A stretch of 17,192 nucleotides of DNA from JBEKLJ01 sp050010255 (GCA_050010255.1 JBEKLJ010000054.1:1-17192), one strand, 5' to 3'. Shown: positions 8,298 to 15,528, counted from the first letter of the stretch. Notes: generated from the letters alone by a model not told the origin. Translations and numbers: made by a program.

Positions 8298-8780
8298 TCA
8301 TTGAAGCTTCCTCAGGTTCTCGATGAGCTGGTCGAGCTTCTCCGGCGTCATCTGGTGGTGGAAATCGTAGTTGACCTGGAGCGCCGGCGCCCAGGAGCAG
8401 GCGCCGATGCACTCGACCTCCTCGAGCGAAAACTGCCCGTCCGGGGTGATTTGCTGGTGCGCGATGCCGAGCTTCCGGCAGGCGTGCTCCCAGAGCTCGG
8501 CGCCGCCCAGGAGCAGGCAGGAGACGTTGGTGCAGATCTGGATATGGTGCTTGCCGAGCGGCTTGCGGCGGAGCATCGAGTAGTAGCTGACCACCTCGTC
8601 CACCTGGAGCGGGGTGATGCCCGTCCGCCGGGCGACCTCCTGGATCAGCTCCGGAGTGACGGAGCCGATCTCGTCCTGCGCGAAGAGCAGCATGGGAACG
8701 ACGGCGGAGCGCCGGCGGTCCTCGGGGTAGCTGGCGAGCAGCTTCTCGAACCTGGCCTCGAGCTCTGGCGAGAACGTCAT
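8298..8780 (-). CDS. nuoE: NADH-quinone oxidoreductase subunit E
   Basis: This thioredoxin-fold [2Fe-2S] subunit (cluster N1a) of the NADH module partners with NuoF. With the chosen start it has 160 residues, the normal size. The ligands are C83 and C88 (C-x4-C, CTNVSC) and C124 and C128 (C-x3-C, CIGAC). An in-frame ATG at 8876 would add 32 Pro/Gly/Arg-rich residues overlapping the end of nuoD by 14 bp. I reject it because the family begins at the helical segment after the internal Met (TFSPELEARF...). The resulting gap to nuoD is 82 bp with no strong ribosome site, so the longer start is not fully excluded. Confidence 0.95.
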   Translation of the reverse strand: MTFSPELEARFEKLLASYPEDRRRSAVVPMLLFAQDEIGSVTPELIQEVARRTGITPLQVDEVVSYYSMLRRKPLGKHHIQICTNVSCLLLGGAELWEHACRKLGIAHQQITPDGQFSLEEVECIGACSWAPALQVNYDFHHQMTPEKLDQLIENLRKLQ

Positions 8781-8862
8781 AAGGCTTTGCCCGCCGCCGG
8801 GACCGAGTGGCCGTGGAGACAGCAGACCCAGGGACTCGCTGCGTTCTCCCGGCCTCTGCGGC

Positions 8863-10083
8863 TCATCGATCCACATCCCCCAACACGAAGTCCGTGCCGC
8901 CCAGGACCGCGATGGCGTCGGCTACCAGGCGGCCCTCGACCATCTTCGGCAAGCCCTGCAGGTTCCCGAAGCTCGGCCCGCGGATGAAGACCCGGTAGGG
9001 GTGCGAGGTGCCGTCGCTCACGATGTAGTAGCCCAGCTCGCCGCGCGGCGACTCCACCACCTGGTAGACGTCGCCCGCGGGCACGCGGAAGCCCTCGGTG
9101 ACGATCTTGAAGTGATAGATGAGCGCCTCCATCTGGGTCTTCATCTTCTCGCGGTCGGGCAGGACGACGCCGGGCGCCTCCGCCGTCCAGGGCCCCGCGG
9201 GCATGCCTTCGAGCGCCTGCCGGACGATGCGCGCGCTCTGGCGCAGCTCCTCCACCCGCACCTGGTAGCGCGCGTAGACGTCGCTCGAGGTGCGCGTGGG
9301 CACGTCGAACTGGAACTTTTCATAGCTCGAGTACGGCTCGGACTTGCGGATGTCCCAGGCCAGGCCGGCGGCGCGCAGCATGGGCCCGGTGACGCCCAGA
9401 TCGAGCATCTCCTCCAGCGGAGCGTAGCCGACGCCCTGGGTGCGCCGCAGCCAGATGGGGTTCTTCGTCAGCAGGTCTTCGTATTCGTCCACGTGGGCCG
9501 GAAACGCATCCAGGAACTTCTGCACCGGGCGCTGCCAGCCGCGGGGCGGCTCGAGCGCCAGCCCGCCGGGGCGGAAGTAGCTGGTCATCATGCGCTGGCC
9601 GGAGAACATCTCGAAGATCTCCAGCACGTCCTCGCGCTCGCGGAAGCAATACAGGAAGACGGTCACCGCGCCGAGGTCCATGGCGTGCGTCCCGAGCCAG
9701 ACCAGGTGGCTGTTGATGCGCGTCAGCTCGGAGAGCAGCACGCGCATCCACTGCGCCATGGGCGGGATCTCCAGGCCGAGCAGCTTCTCCACCGCCAGGC
9801 AGTAGCAGAGGTTCTCGATCAGCGGGCAGAGATAGTCCACGCGGTCGGTTAGGGTGACGGCCTGCTGCCAGGTCTTGACCTCGCACTCCTTCTCGATGCC
9901 GGTGTGCAGGTAGCCGACGTCGCACTCGGCCCGGGTGACGGTCTCGCCCTCCAGCTCGAGGATGAGCCGGAGCACGCCGTGGGTGGAGGGGTGCTGCGGG
10001 CCCAGGTTGAGCACCATCCGCTGCGGCGCCGTTTCGGGCGCCGGCGGCCTCACCGGGCTCTGGTCGGGGCCGTGTTCACTCAT
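8863..10083 (-). CDS. nuoD: NADH-quinone oxidoreductase subunit D
   Basis: This is the 49-kDa-type subunit, derived from the [NiFe]-hydrogenase large subunit, that forms the quinone-reduction site with NuoB. It has 406 residues. The N-terminal GPQHPSTHGV motif carries H35, and Y84 sits in RVDYLCPLIE. These correspond to the quinone head-group ligands known in Thermus Nqo4 (His38 and Tyr87). The protein ends with the typical FVLGDVDR. The first 20 or so residues are a Pro-rich extension. Its ATG lies inside the end of nuoC with an 8-bp overlap, so translation is probably coupled. Its partner NuoB is not encoded nearby. Confidence 0.97.
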   Translation of the reverse strand: MSEHGPDQSPVRPPAPETAPQRMVLNLGPQHPSTHGVLRLILELEGETVTRAECDVGYLHTGIEKECEVKTWQQAVTLTDRVDYLCPLIENLCYCLAVEKLLGLEIPPMAQWMRVLLSELTRINSHLVWLGTHAMDLGAVTVFLYCFREREDVLEIFEMFSGQRMMTSYFRPGGLALEPPRGWQRPVQKFLDAFPAHVDEYEDLLTKNPIWLRRTQGVGYAPLEEMLDLGVTGPMLRAAGLAWDIRKSEPYSSYEKFQFDVPTRTSSDVYARYQVRVEELRQSARIVRQALEGMPAGPWTAEAPGVVLPDREKMKTQMEALIYHFKIVTEGFRVPAGDVYQVVESPRGELGYYIVSDGTSHPYRVFIRGPSFGNLQGLPKMVEGRLVADAIAVLGGTDFVLGDVDR

Positions 10084-10564
10084 TTTCTATGGGGTAGCGG
10101 TAGCCGGCTATCGGGTAATCCTTGCGCAGCGGATGGCCGGTCCAGTCCTCGGGCATCAGGATGCGCCGCAGGTCGGGATGGTGGCGGAACCTGACCCCGA
10201 ACAGGTCGAAGGCCTCGCGTTCGTGCCAGTTCGCGGCTGGCCAGACGCCGGTCACCGAGTCGATCTCCGGGTCGAGGCCGGGCAGGCGGCACTTCAGCCG
10301 GAGTCGCAGGCCGCGCTCGAGCGAGTGCAGCAGGTAGACGACCTCGAAGCGGGGCTCGTCCGGGTACCAGTCCACCACGGTTACAGCGCTGAGCCGGTTG
10401 AACTTGCGCTCCACGCGCAGAAAGCGGCAGACGGCGACGATCTTCTCGGGCGGGATCTCGAGGCTCGCCTGCCCGGCGTCGATGCGGCCACCGGCCAGCG
10501 AGGACGGGTCCCAGGCCTCGATTGCCGCGGCCTCCGCACAGTCCTTCAAATCTTCAGGGATCAT
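10076..10564 (-). CDS. nuoC: NADH-quinone oxidoreductase subunit C
   Basis: This 30-kDa-type subunit of the peripheral arm has 162 residues and is not fused to NuoD. The family signature at about 113-150 reads EREAFDLFGVRFRHHPDLRR followed by ILMPEDWTGHPLRKDYP. The start is supported by a good Shine-Dalgarno sequence (GGGAGG, 3 nt before the ATG on the minus strand). The stop overlaps the nuoD start by 8 bp. The 67 bp between nuoA and this gene contain no open frame that could be nuoB, which normally sits between A and C. Confidence 0.96.
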   Translation of the reverse strand: MIPEDLKDCAEAAAIEAWDPSSLAGGRIDAGQASLEIPPEKIVAVCRFLRVERKFNRLSAVTVVDWYPDEPRFEVVYLLHSLERGLRLRLKCRLPGLDPEIDSVTGVWPAANWHEREAFDLFGVRFRHHPDLRRILMPEDWTGHPLRKDYPIAGYRYPIENE

Positions 10565-10631
10565 TAACCTCCCAGAGCGCTCCAGCCCCTCCCCTTGGCG
10601 CCTGCCGTGTCACCGGGCCGCTGGCCGCTCC

Positions 10632-11072
10632 CTACTCCAGGCGACGGATGGCCGCCTCCGGCAAGGCCCGCCCACCGCCCTTGGCCGGCTGGGAAGACGC
10701 CTCCACCGACCAGGACAGTGCTCCTTTCCTCCAGATGTAGTAGAAGCCTGAAAGGATCAGCACGACGAAAACGAACATCTCGACGAAGGCGAAGAACCGC
10801 AACTCGCGGTAGACCACCGCCCAGGGGTAGAGGAAGACCGTTTCAATATCAAACAAAATGAAGACCATCGCGACCAGGTAGAACTTGACGCTGAAGCGCT
10901 CGTGGGGAGAGCCCTGGGGAGGCACCCCGCATTCGTAGGGCATATCCTTGGCGCGGCTGCGGACCCTGCGGCCGAGGAGGGCCGAGGCGGCCAGCATGCC
11001 GCCGGCGATGGCCATGGCGATCAGGACCTGTAGCAGGACGGGAAAGTAGGTCTCGCTATACGAGGTCGGCAT
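10632..11072 (-). CDS. nuoA: NADH-quinone oxidoreductase subunit A
   Basis: This small membrane subunit near the quinone chamber of complex I is the first gene of the operon. With the start at 11072 it has 146 residues and three hydrophobic helices. The conserved loop DMPYECGVPPQGSPHERFSV lies at about residues 43-62, followed by KFYLVAMVFILFDIETVFLY, with the acidic pair DIE. A longer frame back to 11150 would add 26 Ala/Gly/Ser-rich residues with no family similarity and would place its start within a few bases of the expected transcription start, so the internal ATG is preferred. The tail after about residue 120 is an unusual Lys/Gly/Ala/Arg-rich extension. Confidence 0.95.
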   Translation of the reverse strand: MPTSYSETYFPVLLQVLIAMAIAGGMLAASALLGRRVRSRAKDMPYECGVPPQGSPHERFSVKFYLVAMVFILFDIETVFLYPWAVVYRELRFFAFVEMFVFVVLILSGFYYIWRKGALSWSVEASSQPAKGGGRALPEAAIRRLE

Positions 11073-11154
11073 CGATCCGCTGCGCTCCCCAGCCGCGCAT
11101 TCCCTCCCCGCGGCGCTCGCGACCCCCGATGAGGTCTCCGCGCTTCCCACTTCG

Positions 11155-11184
11155 ACTATAATGAGGTGCGAAACGGGGTGTCAA
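11155..11184 (-). promoter_or_regulatory. Predicted sigma70-type promoter of the nuo operon
   Basis: On the minus strand a perfect TTGACA (11184 to 11179) is followed after 18 bp by TATAGT (11160 to 11155), five of six matches to the -10 consensus. The expected transcription start is near 11148, giving a 5' leader of about 75 nt before the nuoA ATG at 11072. It is the only well-formed promoter seen upstream of the operon. Its -10 box shares bases with a TATAAT reading toward thiS on the other strand. Confidence 0.7.
11157..11162 (+). promoter_or_regulatory. Possible -10 box for thiS
   Basis: A perfect TATAAT on the plus strand lies 35 bp before the thiS ATG. No recognisable -35 hexamer occurs about 17 bp upstream (gtctcc in that position), so the site would need activation or be weak. 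It overlaps the -10 of the opposing nuo promoter, and some of the match may simply reflect that AT-rich core. Confidence 0.35.
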
Positions 11185-11197
11185 ATCCCGCTGGAAC

Positions 11198-11398
11198 ATG
11201 CAGATTGAGGTGAATGGGGAGCGGCGCGAGGCGCCCGAGGGCCAGACCCTGCTGGGGCTTCTGGAATCGCTGGGTCTGGATCCCGGCCGGGTGGCGGTGG
11301 AGCTGGACGGGGTGATCGTGAAGCCGCCGGAGTGGGGCACGCGGCGGCTCTACCCGGGCGCGCGGCTGGAAATCGTGCACTTCGTCGGGGGAGGGTAG
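11198..11398 (+). CDS. thiS: ThiS, thiamine biosynthesis sulfur carrier protein
   Basis: This ubiquitin-fold carrier, 66 residues, receives sulfur as a C-terminal thiocarboxylate (after adenylation by ThiF) and gives it to thiazole synthase ThiG. The compact beta-grasp pattern is visible: an N-terminal MQIEVNGE strand, the VAVELDGVIVKPPEW segment at 32-46, and the terminal LEIVHFVGGG with the essential Gly-Gly end. It stands alone: neither thiG nor thiF/thiO/thiE is next to it, and the next gene is a MerR regulator. MoaD-like carriers are the alternative, but the VAVELDG...PPEW motif favours ThiS. Confidence 0.88.
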   Translation: MQIEVNGERREAPEGQTLLGLLESLGLDPGRVAVELDGVIVKPPEWGTRRLYPGARLEIVHFVGGG

Positions 11399-11429
11399 CG
11401 GCAGGGGTGGCGACCCCACAAAAATTCCG

Positions 11430-11456
11430 TTGACAGGCCCCCCGCCGAAGTACAAT
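11430..11456 (+). promoter_or_regulatory. Possible promoter upstream of the MerR-family gene
   Basis: TTGACA at 11430-11435 is followed after 15 bp by TACAAT at 11451-11456. Both hexamers are near consensus, but the spacing is shorter than the usual 17 bp. A second candidate -10, TATAGC at 11459-11464, would give a 23-bp spacer. The leader to the ATG at 11505 is about 42 nt and contains a run of six T residues. An unusual spacing is notable before a gene of the MerR family, whose members act by twisting abnormally spaced promoters. Confidence 0.5.
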
Positions 11457-11504
11457 CCTATAGCGAGCCCTTTTTTCTGAGTTCTTAAACGGAAACGTTC
11501 AACC

Positions 11505-12008
11505 ATGTTCAAAACAAGGAAGGTCCGCCCTGCTCCGGCCGCTTCCGCGGGATACTATTCGTCCAGCGAGGTTGCCCGCGTCGCCAACGTCAGCTTGCGG
11601 CAGTTGCAGTGGTGGGACGAGCGCCACGTGGTCTCCCCCGAGCACCAGGGCCACAAGCGCGTCTACAGCCCGGAACAGGTGGTCGAGGTCACGGTCATAG
11701 CCGAGCTGCGCCGGAAGGGCTTCTCGCTCCAGAAGATCCGGCGCGTGCTGCGCTACCTCCAGCGCGAGATGGGGCGGCGGCTGAGCGACGTGCTCTCCAA
11801 CGAGTCGGACCTGCACCTGCTCACGGACGGCAAGTCCATCTACCTCGAAGAGCGGCAGGAGCGCATTATTGACCTGCTCAAGAACGCCCGCCAGCCCATG
11901 TTTCTGGTCTCGGTGAGCGACCAGGTGCGCCGCCTCCAGGCCACCCCGAAGAAGCCGGCCCGGCCGGAGACGGCGGCTGCGGCGGTGAGGAAGGCCCGCG
12001 CGATTTAG
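11505..12008 (+). CDS. MerR-family transcriptional regulator
   Basis: This is a DNA-binding regulator of 167 residues. The winged helix-turn-helix covers about residues 17-85: YYSSSEVARVANVSLRQLQW is followed by a wing with HKRVYSPEQVVEV and then helices with AELRRKGFSLQKIRRVLRYL. No cysteine is present, so it is not a typical metal- or redox-sensing MerR. The segment at 88-145 (around LTDGKSIYLEERQERIIDLL) looks like a small folded domain whose ligand I do not recognise. The last 25 residues are Ala/Lys/Pro-rich and probably disordered. It lies between thiS and the ctp protease on the same strand. Autoregulation is plausible from its upstream promoter. The target genes are unknown. Confidence 0.85.
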   Translation: MFKTRKVRPAPAASAGYYSSSEVARVANVSLRQLQWWDERHVVSPEHQGHKRVYSPEQVVEVTVIAELRRKGFSLQKIRRVLRYLQREMGRRLSDVLSNESDLHLLTDGKSIYLEERQERIIDLLKNARQPMFLVSVSDQVRRLQATPKKPARPETAAAAVRKARAI

Positions 12009-12013
12009 GCGCT

Positions 12014-12044
12014 GGGAGCGGCCCGGGAGCGGCCCCGGGGGCCG
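12014..12044 (+). repeat. 11-bp tandem duplication and GC-rich hairpin
   Basis: The sequence gggagcggccc occurs twice without a gap (12014-12024 and 12025-12035). A perfect inverted repeat of cggcccc and ggggccg follows at 12030-12044 with a 1-nt centre. There is no T tract, so it does not look like an intrinsic terminator. It sits just upstream of the possible -10 box of the protease gene. Confidence 0.5.
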
Positions 12045-12059
12045 GGGCGCCGTGGCTGC

Positions 12060-12065
12060 TATACT
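12060..12065 (+). promoter_or_regulatory. Possible -10 box for the S41 protease gene
   Basis: TATACT, five of six consensus matches, lies 28 bp before the ATG at 12094. No -35 hexamer is visible in the GC-rich stretch upstream. Its position supports the downstream ATG over the in-frame ATG at 12052, which would lie upstream of this box. Confidence 0.35.
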
Positions 12066-12093
12066 GAAACCAGACTTGGGGAACAACACCGCA

Positions 12094-13698
12094 ATGGGCC
12101 GACGCCGGGGCTTGTCCTTTCTAATCCCAGCCATTATTGTCGCCAGCTCGATCCTAGGCGGGGTGTACGGGCCGGGCCTGAGCAGTGCTGCCGCGGCGTC
12201 CTCCAGCGAAGACGGCCTTAACGACTCCGTCGACGCCTTCACCCGGGTGTACGCGCTGGTGGAACGCAATTTTGCGGATCCGGTCAGCCCCGACCGCGCC
12301 GTGTACAAGGGGGCGATCCCGGGCATGCTGCGGACGCTGGATCCGCACTCGAACTTCTTCGATCCGCGCGAGTTCCAGCTCCTCCGGGAGGATCAGCGCG
12401 GCCACTACTTCGGCGTTGGCATGCAGATCGGCCTGAGCCGGCCCGAGAGCGGCAAGACCATCGTCATTGCGCCCTTTCCGGGCTCGCCGGCCTACCGGGC
12501 GGGCATCCGCCCGGGCGATACGATTCTGGCCGTGGATGACAAGCCGACGGAGAAGCTGTCGCTCTCCGAGATTGCGGATCTGCTGAAGGGCCCGCGGGGG
12601 ACGCGGGTCAAGGTGACGATTGGCCGCGAGGGCAGCCAGGCGCCGCTGACGTTCAACCTGGTCCGCGACGAGATCCCGCGCAAGAGCGTTCCGGATGCCT
12701 TCTGGATCCGGCCCGGCATCGCGTATCTGGCTATCGATTCGTTCAACGTGAATACCGGCCGCGAGATGGAGGACAACCTGCGCCGTCTGGGCGAGAGCAA
12801 CATTCAAGGCCTGATCCTGGACCTGCGTGGCAACCCCGGCGGGCTGCTGAACGAGGGTGTGGTGGTGACCGGCCGCTTCCTCCAGAAGGGCCAGACCATC
12901 GTCTCCCACCGCGGCCGTGCCTCGGCCGACAAGCCCTACGTGGCCAGAACGGGCAGCGTGGGGCACGACTACCCGATTGTGGTGCTGGTGAATCGCCTCT
13001 CGGCCTCGGCGGCCGAGATTGTGGCCGGCGCGCTCCAGGACCATGACCGCGCCTGGATTTTGGGCGAGAACACGTTCGGCAAGGGGCTGGTGCAGACGGT
13101 GTACGACCTGTCGGAGAACACTGGCCTGGCGCTGACCACGGCCCGCTACTACACACCGAGCGGGCGGCTGATTCAGCGGGACTTCTCGAATATCTCCTTT
13201 TACGACTATTACTTCCGCAAGAACTCCGACGTCCGTAACCCGCTGGACGCCAGATCGACCGACAGCGGCCGCACGGTCTATGGCGGGGGCGGCATCGCGC
13301 CGGACGAGAAGTACGCCGAGCCGAAGCTGGATGCGTTCCAGGTTCTGCTGCTGCAGCGCAAGTTCGCCTTTTTCAACTTCGTAGCGCATTACCTCGGCAC
13401 GCACAATGCTCAGTTGCCGAATGGCTGGACGCCGGACCCGATCATCATCGAGGAATTCCACCGCTGGGCAGTCGATCAAGGCATCCAGTTCACCGAGGCG
13501 GATTTCGCCCAGCACCAGGACTGGCTCAAACAGGAACTCAGGCGCGAAATGTACCTGAGCGTCTTCGGCATGGACGACGCGCGGCGGCTGGTGGTTGAAA
13601 CCGACCCCGAAGTCGCCAGGGCCATCGAGGCGCTGCCCAGGGCCAAGGCGCTGCTGGAGACGGCCAAGAAGGTCATCGCGCAACGGCTTTCGCAGTAA
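12094..13698 (+). CDS. C-terminal processing (S41 family) serine protease
   Basis: This is a tail-specific endopeptidase of the CtpA/Prc type, acting on periplasmic or exported proteins. From the chosen ATG it has 534 residues. An N-terminal signal or anchor helix (about 7-27, LSFLIPAIIVASSILGGVYG) precedes an Ala/Ser-rich stretch. A PDZ domain at about 105-190 includes SPAYRAGIRPGDTILAVDD. The protease core has LILDLRGNPGGLL and the Ser-Lys dyad S305 (in NRLSASAAEI) and K330 (in NTFGKGLVQ), with Q334 nearby. The long C-terminal region (about 370-534) is helical, as in longer family members. An earlier in-frame ATG at 12052 would add 14 residues in front of the signal and is disfavoured. guaA follows after 45 bp, probably on the same transcript. 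Confidence 0.93.
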   Translation: MGRRRGLSFLIPAIIVASSILGGVYGPGLSSAAAASSSEDGLNDSVDAFTRVYALVERNFADPVSPDRAVYKGAIPGMLRTLDPHSNFFDPREFQLLREDQRGHYFGVGMQIGLSRPESGKTIVIAPFPGSPAYRAGIRPGDTILAVDDKPTEKLSLSEIADLLKGPRGTRVKVTIGREGSQAPLTFNLVRDEIPRKSVPDAFWIRPGIAYLAIDSFNVNTGREMEDNLRRLGESNIQGLILDLRGNPGGLLNEGVVVTGRFLQKGQTIVSHRGRASADKPYVARTGSVGHDYPIVVLVNRLSASAAEIVAGALQDHDRAWILGENTFGKGLVQTVYDLSENTGLALTTARYYTPSGRLIQRDFSNISFYDYYFRKNSDVRNPLDARSTDSGRTVYGGGGIAPDEKYAEPKLDAFQVLLLQRKFAFFNFVAHYLGTHNAQLPNGWTPDPIIIEEFHRWAVDQGIQFTEADFAQHQDWLKQELRREMYLSVFGMDDARRLVVETDPEVARAIEALPRAKALLETAKKVIAQRLSQ

Positions 13699-13743
13699 GA
13701 TCGAAGGATCGCGGCGCTTCGCTCCACGATTCCCGATTCCCGC

Positions 13744-15528
13744 ATGGACGACTACGCGCCTCAGCCACAGATCAGCGTCCTCGATGCCGGTGGGCAGTAC
13801 TGCCACCTGATCGCCCGCAAAGTCCGCGAGCTGGGCGTTTACGCCGATGTCCAGCCGAGCGACACGCCGGCGGCGCGGCTTCTCGACCGCAAGGGCGTCA
13901 TCATCTCCGGCGGGCCGAACAGCGTGTATGAGCCCGGCAGCCCGAGTGTCGATCCGGCGGTCTTCGCCGCGGGCGTCCCGGTGCTTGGCATCTGCTACGG
14001 GCTGCAGCTCATGGCCTATCTGCTGGGCGGCCAGGTCGAGCGCGGCGAGAAGGGCGAGTACGGCCTGGCCTTTTTCGACCTGGCGAGGCCCGCGCCGCTG
14101 TTCGAGGGTTTCGCTACCGGTCTCCGCCAGCGGATCTGGATGAGCCACCGCGACACGGTGCGGGCGGTTCCGGCCGGCTTCGAGGCGCTCGGCTCGACCG
14201 AGACCTGCGCGGTGGCCGCCATGGGCGACGTGGCGCGGCGTCTGTATGGCGTGCAGTTCCACCCCGAGGTGGTCCACACCAACCGCGGGCGGGAGATCCT
14301 GGAGAACTTCGTCCTCCGCATCTGCGGCTGCCAGAAGGACTGGAACCCGAAGAACCGCATTCCGATCGTGAGCCGGCGCATCCTGGAGGTGGTGAAGGAT
14401 CGGAACGTGTTCTTCTTCGTCTCGGGCGGAGTGGATTCCTCGGTGGCCTACACGCTATGCTTGCGGGCGCTGGGCCCGGAGCGGGTGCGCGGTATCTACG
14501 TCGATACCGGTCTCATGCGCGAGGGCGAGACCGAGTTCGTGCGGCACGTCTTCGACCGCATCGCGGCCGGGACCGTTCACATCGAGCCCGCCGCCGGGCG
14601 CTTCCTGGAGGCGCTGGCGGGCGTGCGCGATCCCGAGCGCAAGCGCCTCATCATAGGTGAGGAGTTCGTGCGGGTGCAGGAGGAGATCATCGAGTCCGGC
14701 CACTTCCTGGAGGGCGACTGGATACTGGGGCAGGGCACGATCTACCCGGACACGATCGAATCCGGCGGCACCCAACACGCCGATCTGATCAAGACGCACC
14801 ACAACCGCGTGGCCGGCATTCAGAGGCTGATCGAGGCGGGGCGCATCGTCGAACCGCTGAGCTCGTTCTACAAAGACGAGGTGAGGGAGATCGGCCAGGA
14901 GCTCGGGCTGCCTGGCGAGCTGCTCGAGCGGCACCCGTTTCCCGGTCCCGGGCTGGGGATCCGCTGCCTGTGCGCCGAGGGGGACCATCCCTTGTTGCGG
15001 ACCGAGGAGGGGTGGATCGTGCCCGTCCACTCGGTGGGCGTGCAGGGCGACTCGCGCAGCTACCGGCCGGTGCTGGCTGTGGAGCAGGCGCCGGCGCCGG
15101 ACGGCAGCGTCCACGAGCAGGCGACGGGCCTCATCAACCGGCTGGCGGGCATCAACCGGGTGATTGCCCTGGTAGAGAGCCACGCTCCGCTGGGAGCGCT
15201 ATCCGTGCGCGACAGCGCGCTGACGGCGGACCGCCTCGAGCGCCTGCGCCGCGCCGATGCCGTCGTCCGGCGCCTGTCGCACGACTCGGGGTTCGACCGC
15301 CAGATCTGGCAGTTCCCGGTGGTGCTGATTCCGCTGGGGACGGCCGGCCGGCCCGACTCGGTGGTGCTGCGGCCCGTCCATTCGGTGGATGGCATGACGG
15401 CGCAGTCGGTGGCGATGGAGACCAGCCTGCTGGGTGGGATGAGCCGCGAGCTTCTCGAAATCGAGGGCGTGGCGGCGGTCTTCTACGATCTCACGCACAA
15501 GCCCCCGGCCACGATTGAGTGGGAGTAG
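13744..15528 (+). CDS. guaA: GMP synthase (glutamine-hydrolysing), long form
   Basis: This enzyme converts XMP to GMP using ATP and glutamine, the last step of guanine nucleotide synthesis, in the cytoplasm. It has 594 residues. The class I glutamine amidotransferase domain (about 9-190) shows C84 in GICYGLQL with H173 and E175 in YGVQFHPEV. The ATP pyrophosphatase P-loop is SGGVDSS (227-233), and HPFPGPGLGIR lies at 397-407. The usual C-terminal end SVDGMTAQ...THKPPATIEWE is intact. It is about 70 residues longer than E. coli GuaA (525). The extra length lies after residue 410, where a second SVGVQGDSRSY module precedes the terminal one, as in eukaryotic-type enzymes. The start ATG follows the protease stop by 45 bp. 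Confidence 0.96.
   Translation: MDDYAPQPQISVLDAGGQYCHLIARKVRELGVYADVQPSDTPAARLLDRKGVIISGGPNSVYEPGSPSVDPAVFAAGVPVLGICYGLQLMAYLLGGQVERGEKGEYGLAFFDLARPAPLFEGFATGLRQRIWMSHRDTVRAVPAGFEALGSTETCAVAAMGDVARRLYGVQFHPEVVHTNRGREILENFVLRICGCQKDWNPKNRIPIVSRRILEVVKDRNVFFFVSGGVDSSVAYTLCLRALGPERVRGIYVDTGLMREGETEFVRHVFDRIAAGTVHIEPAAGRFLEALAGVRDPERKRLIIGEEFVRVQEEIIESGHFLEGDWILGQGTIYPDTIESGGTQHADLIKTHHNRVAGIQRLIEAGRIVEPLSSFYKDEVREIGQELGLPGELLERHPFPGPGLGIRCLCAEGDHPLLRTEEGWIVPVHSVGVQGDSRSYRPVLAVEQAPAPDGSVHEQATGLINRLAGINRVIALVESHAPLGALSVRDSALTADRLERLRRADAVVRRLSHDSGFDRQIWQFPVVLIPLGTAGRPDSVVLRPVHSVDGMTAQSVAMETSLLGGMSRELLEIEGVAAVFYDLTHKPPATIEWE

Noticed and set aside
404..8326. Long plus-strand open frames opposite the nuo genes, for example 1657-2757, 3284-4735 and 6611-8326
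   Set aside because: They are antisense to well-conserved complex I genes, rich in Arg, His, Gln, Glu and Ala, and show no domain. Such frames arise from codon bias in GC-rich genes.
8173..8412. A 79-codon minus-strand frame across the nuoE-nuoF gap
   Set aside because: It starts inside nuoE in another frame and its latter half is simply the translation of the palindromic element.
10565..10631. Remnant of nuoB between nuoC and nuoA
   Set aside because: The 67 bp contain no recognisable NuoB segment in any frame, so it is a clean absence and not a visible pseudogene.
11401..11425. Possible terminator hairpin after thiS (ggggt/acccc at 11404-11417)
   Set aside because: The stem is only 5 bp and is followed by A residues, not T residues, on the plus strand. 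On the minus strand the T run comes before the stem.
12154..14277. A 707-codon minus-strand open frame opposite the protease and guaA genes
   Set aside because: It spans two recognised genes on the other strand and has the composition of a GC-bias shadow frame.
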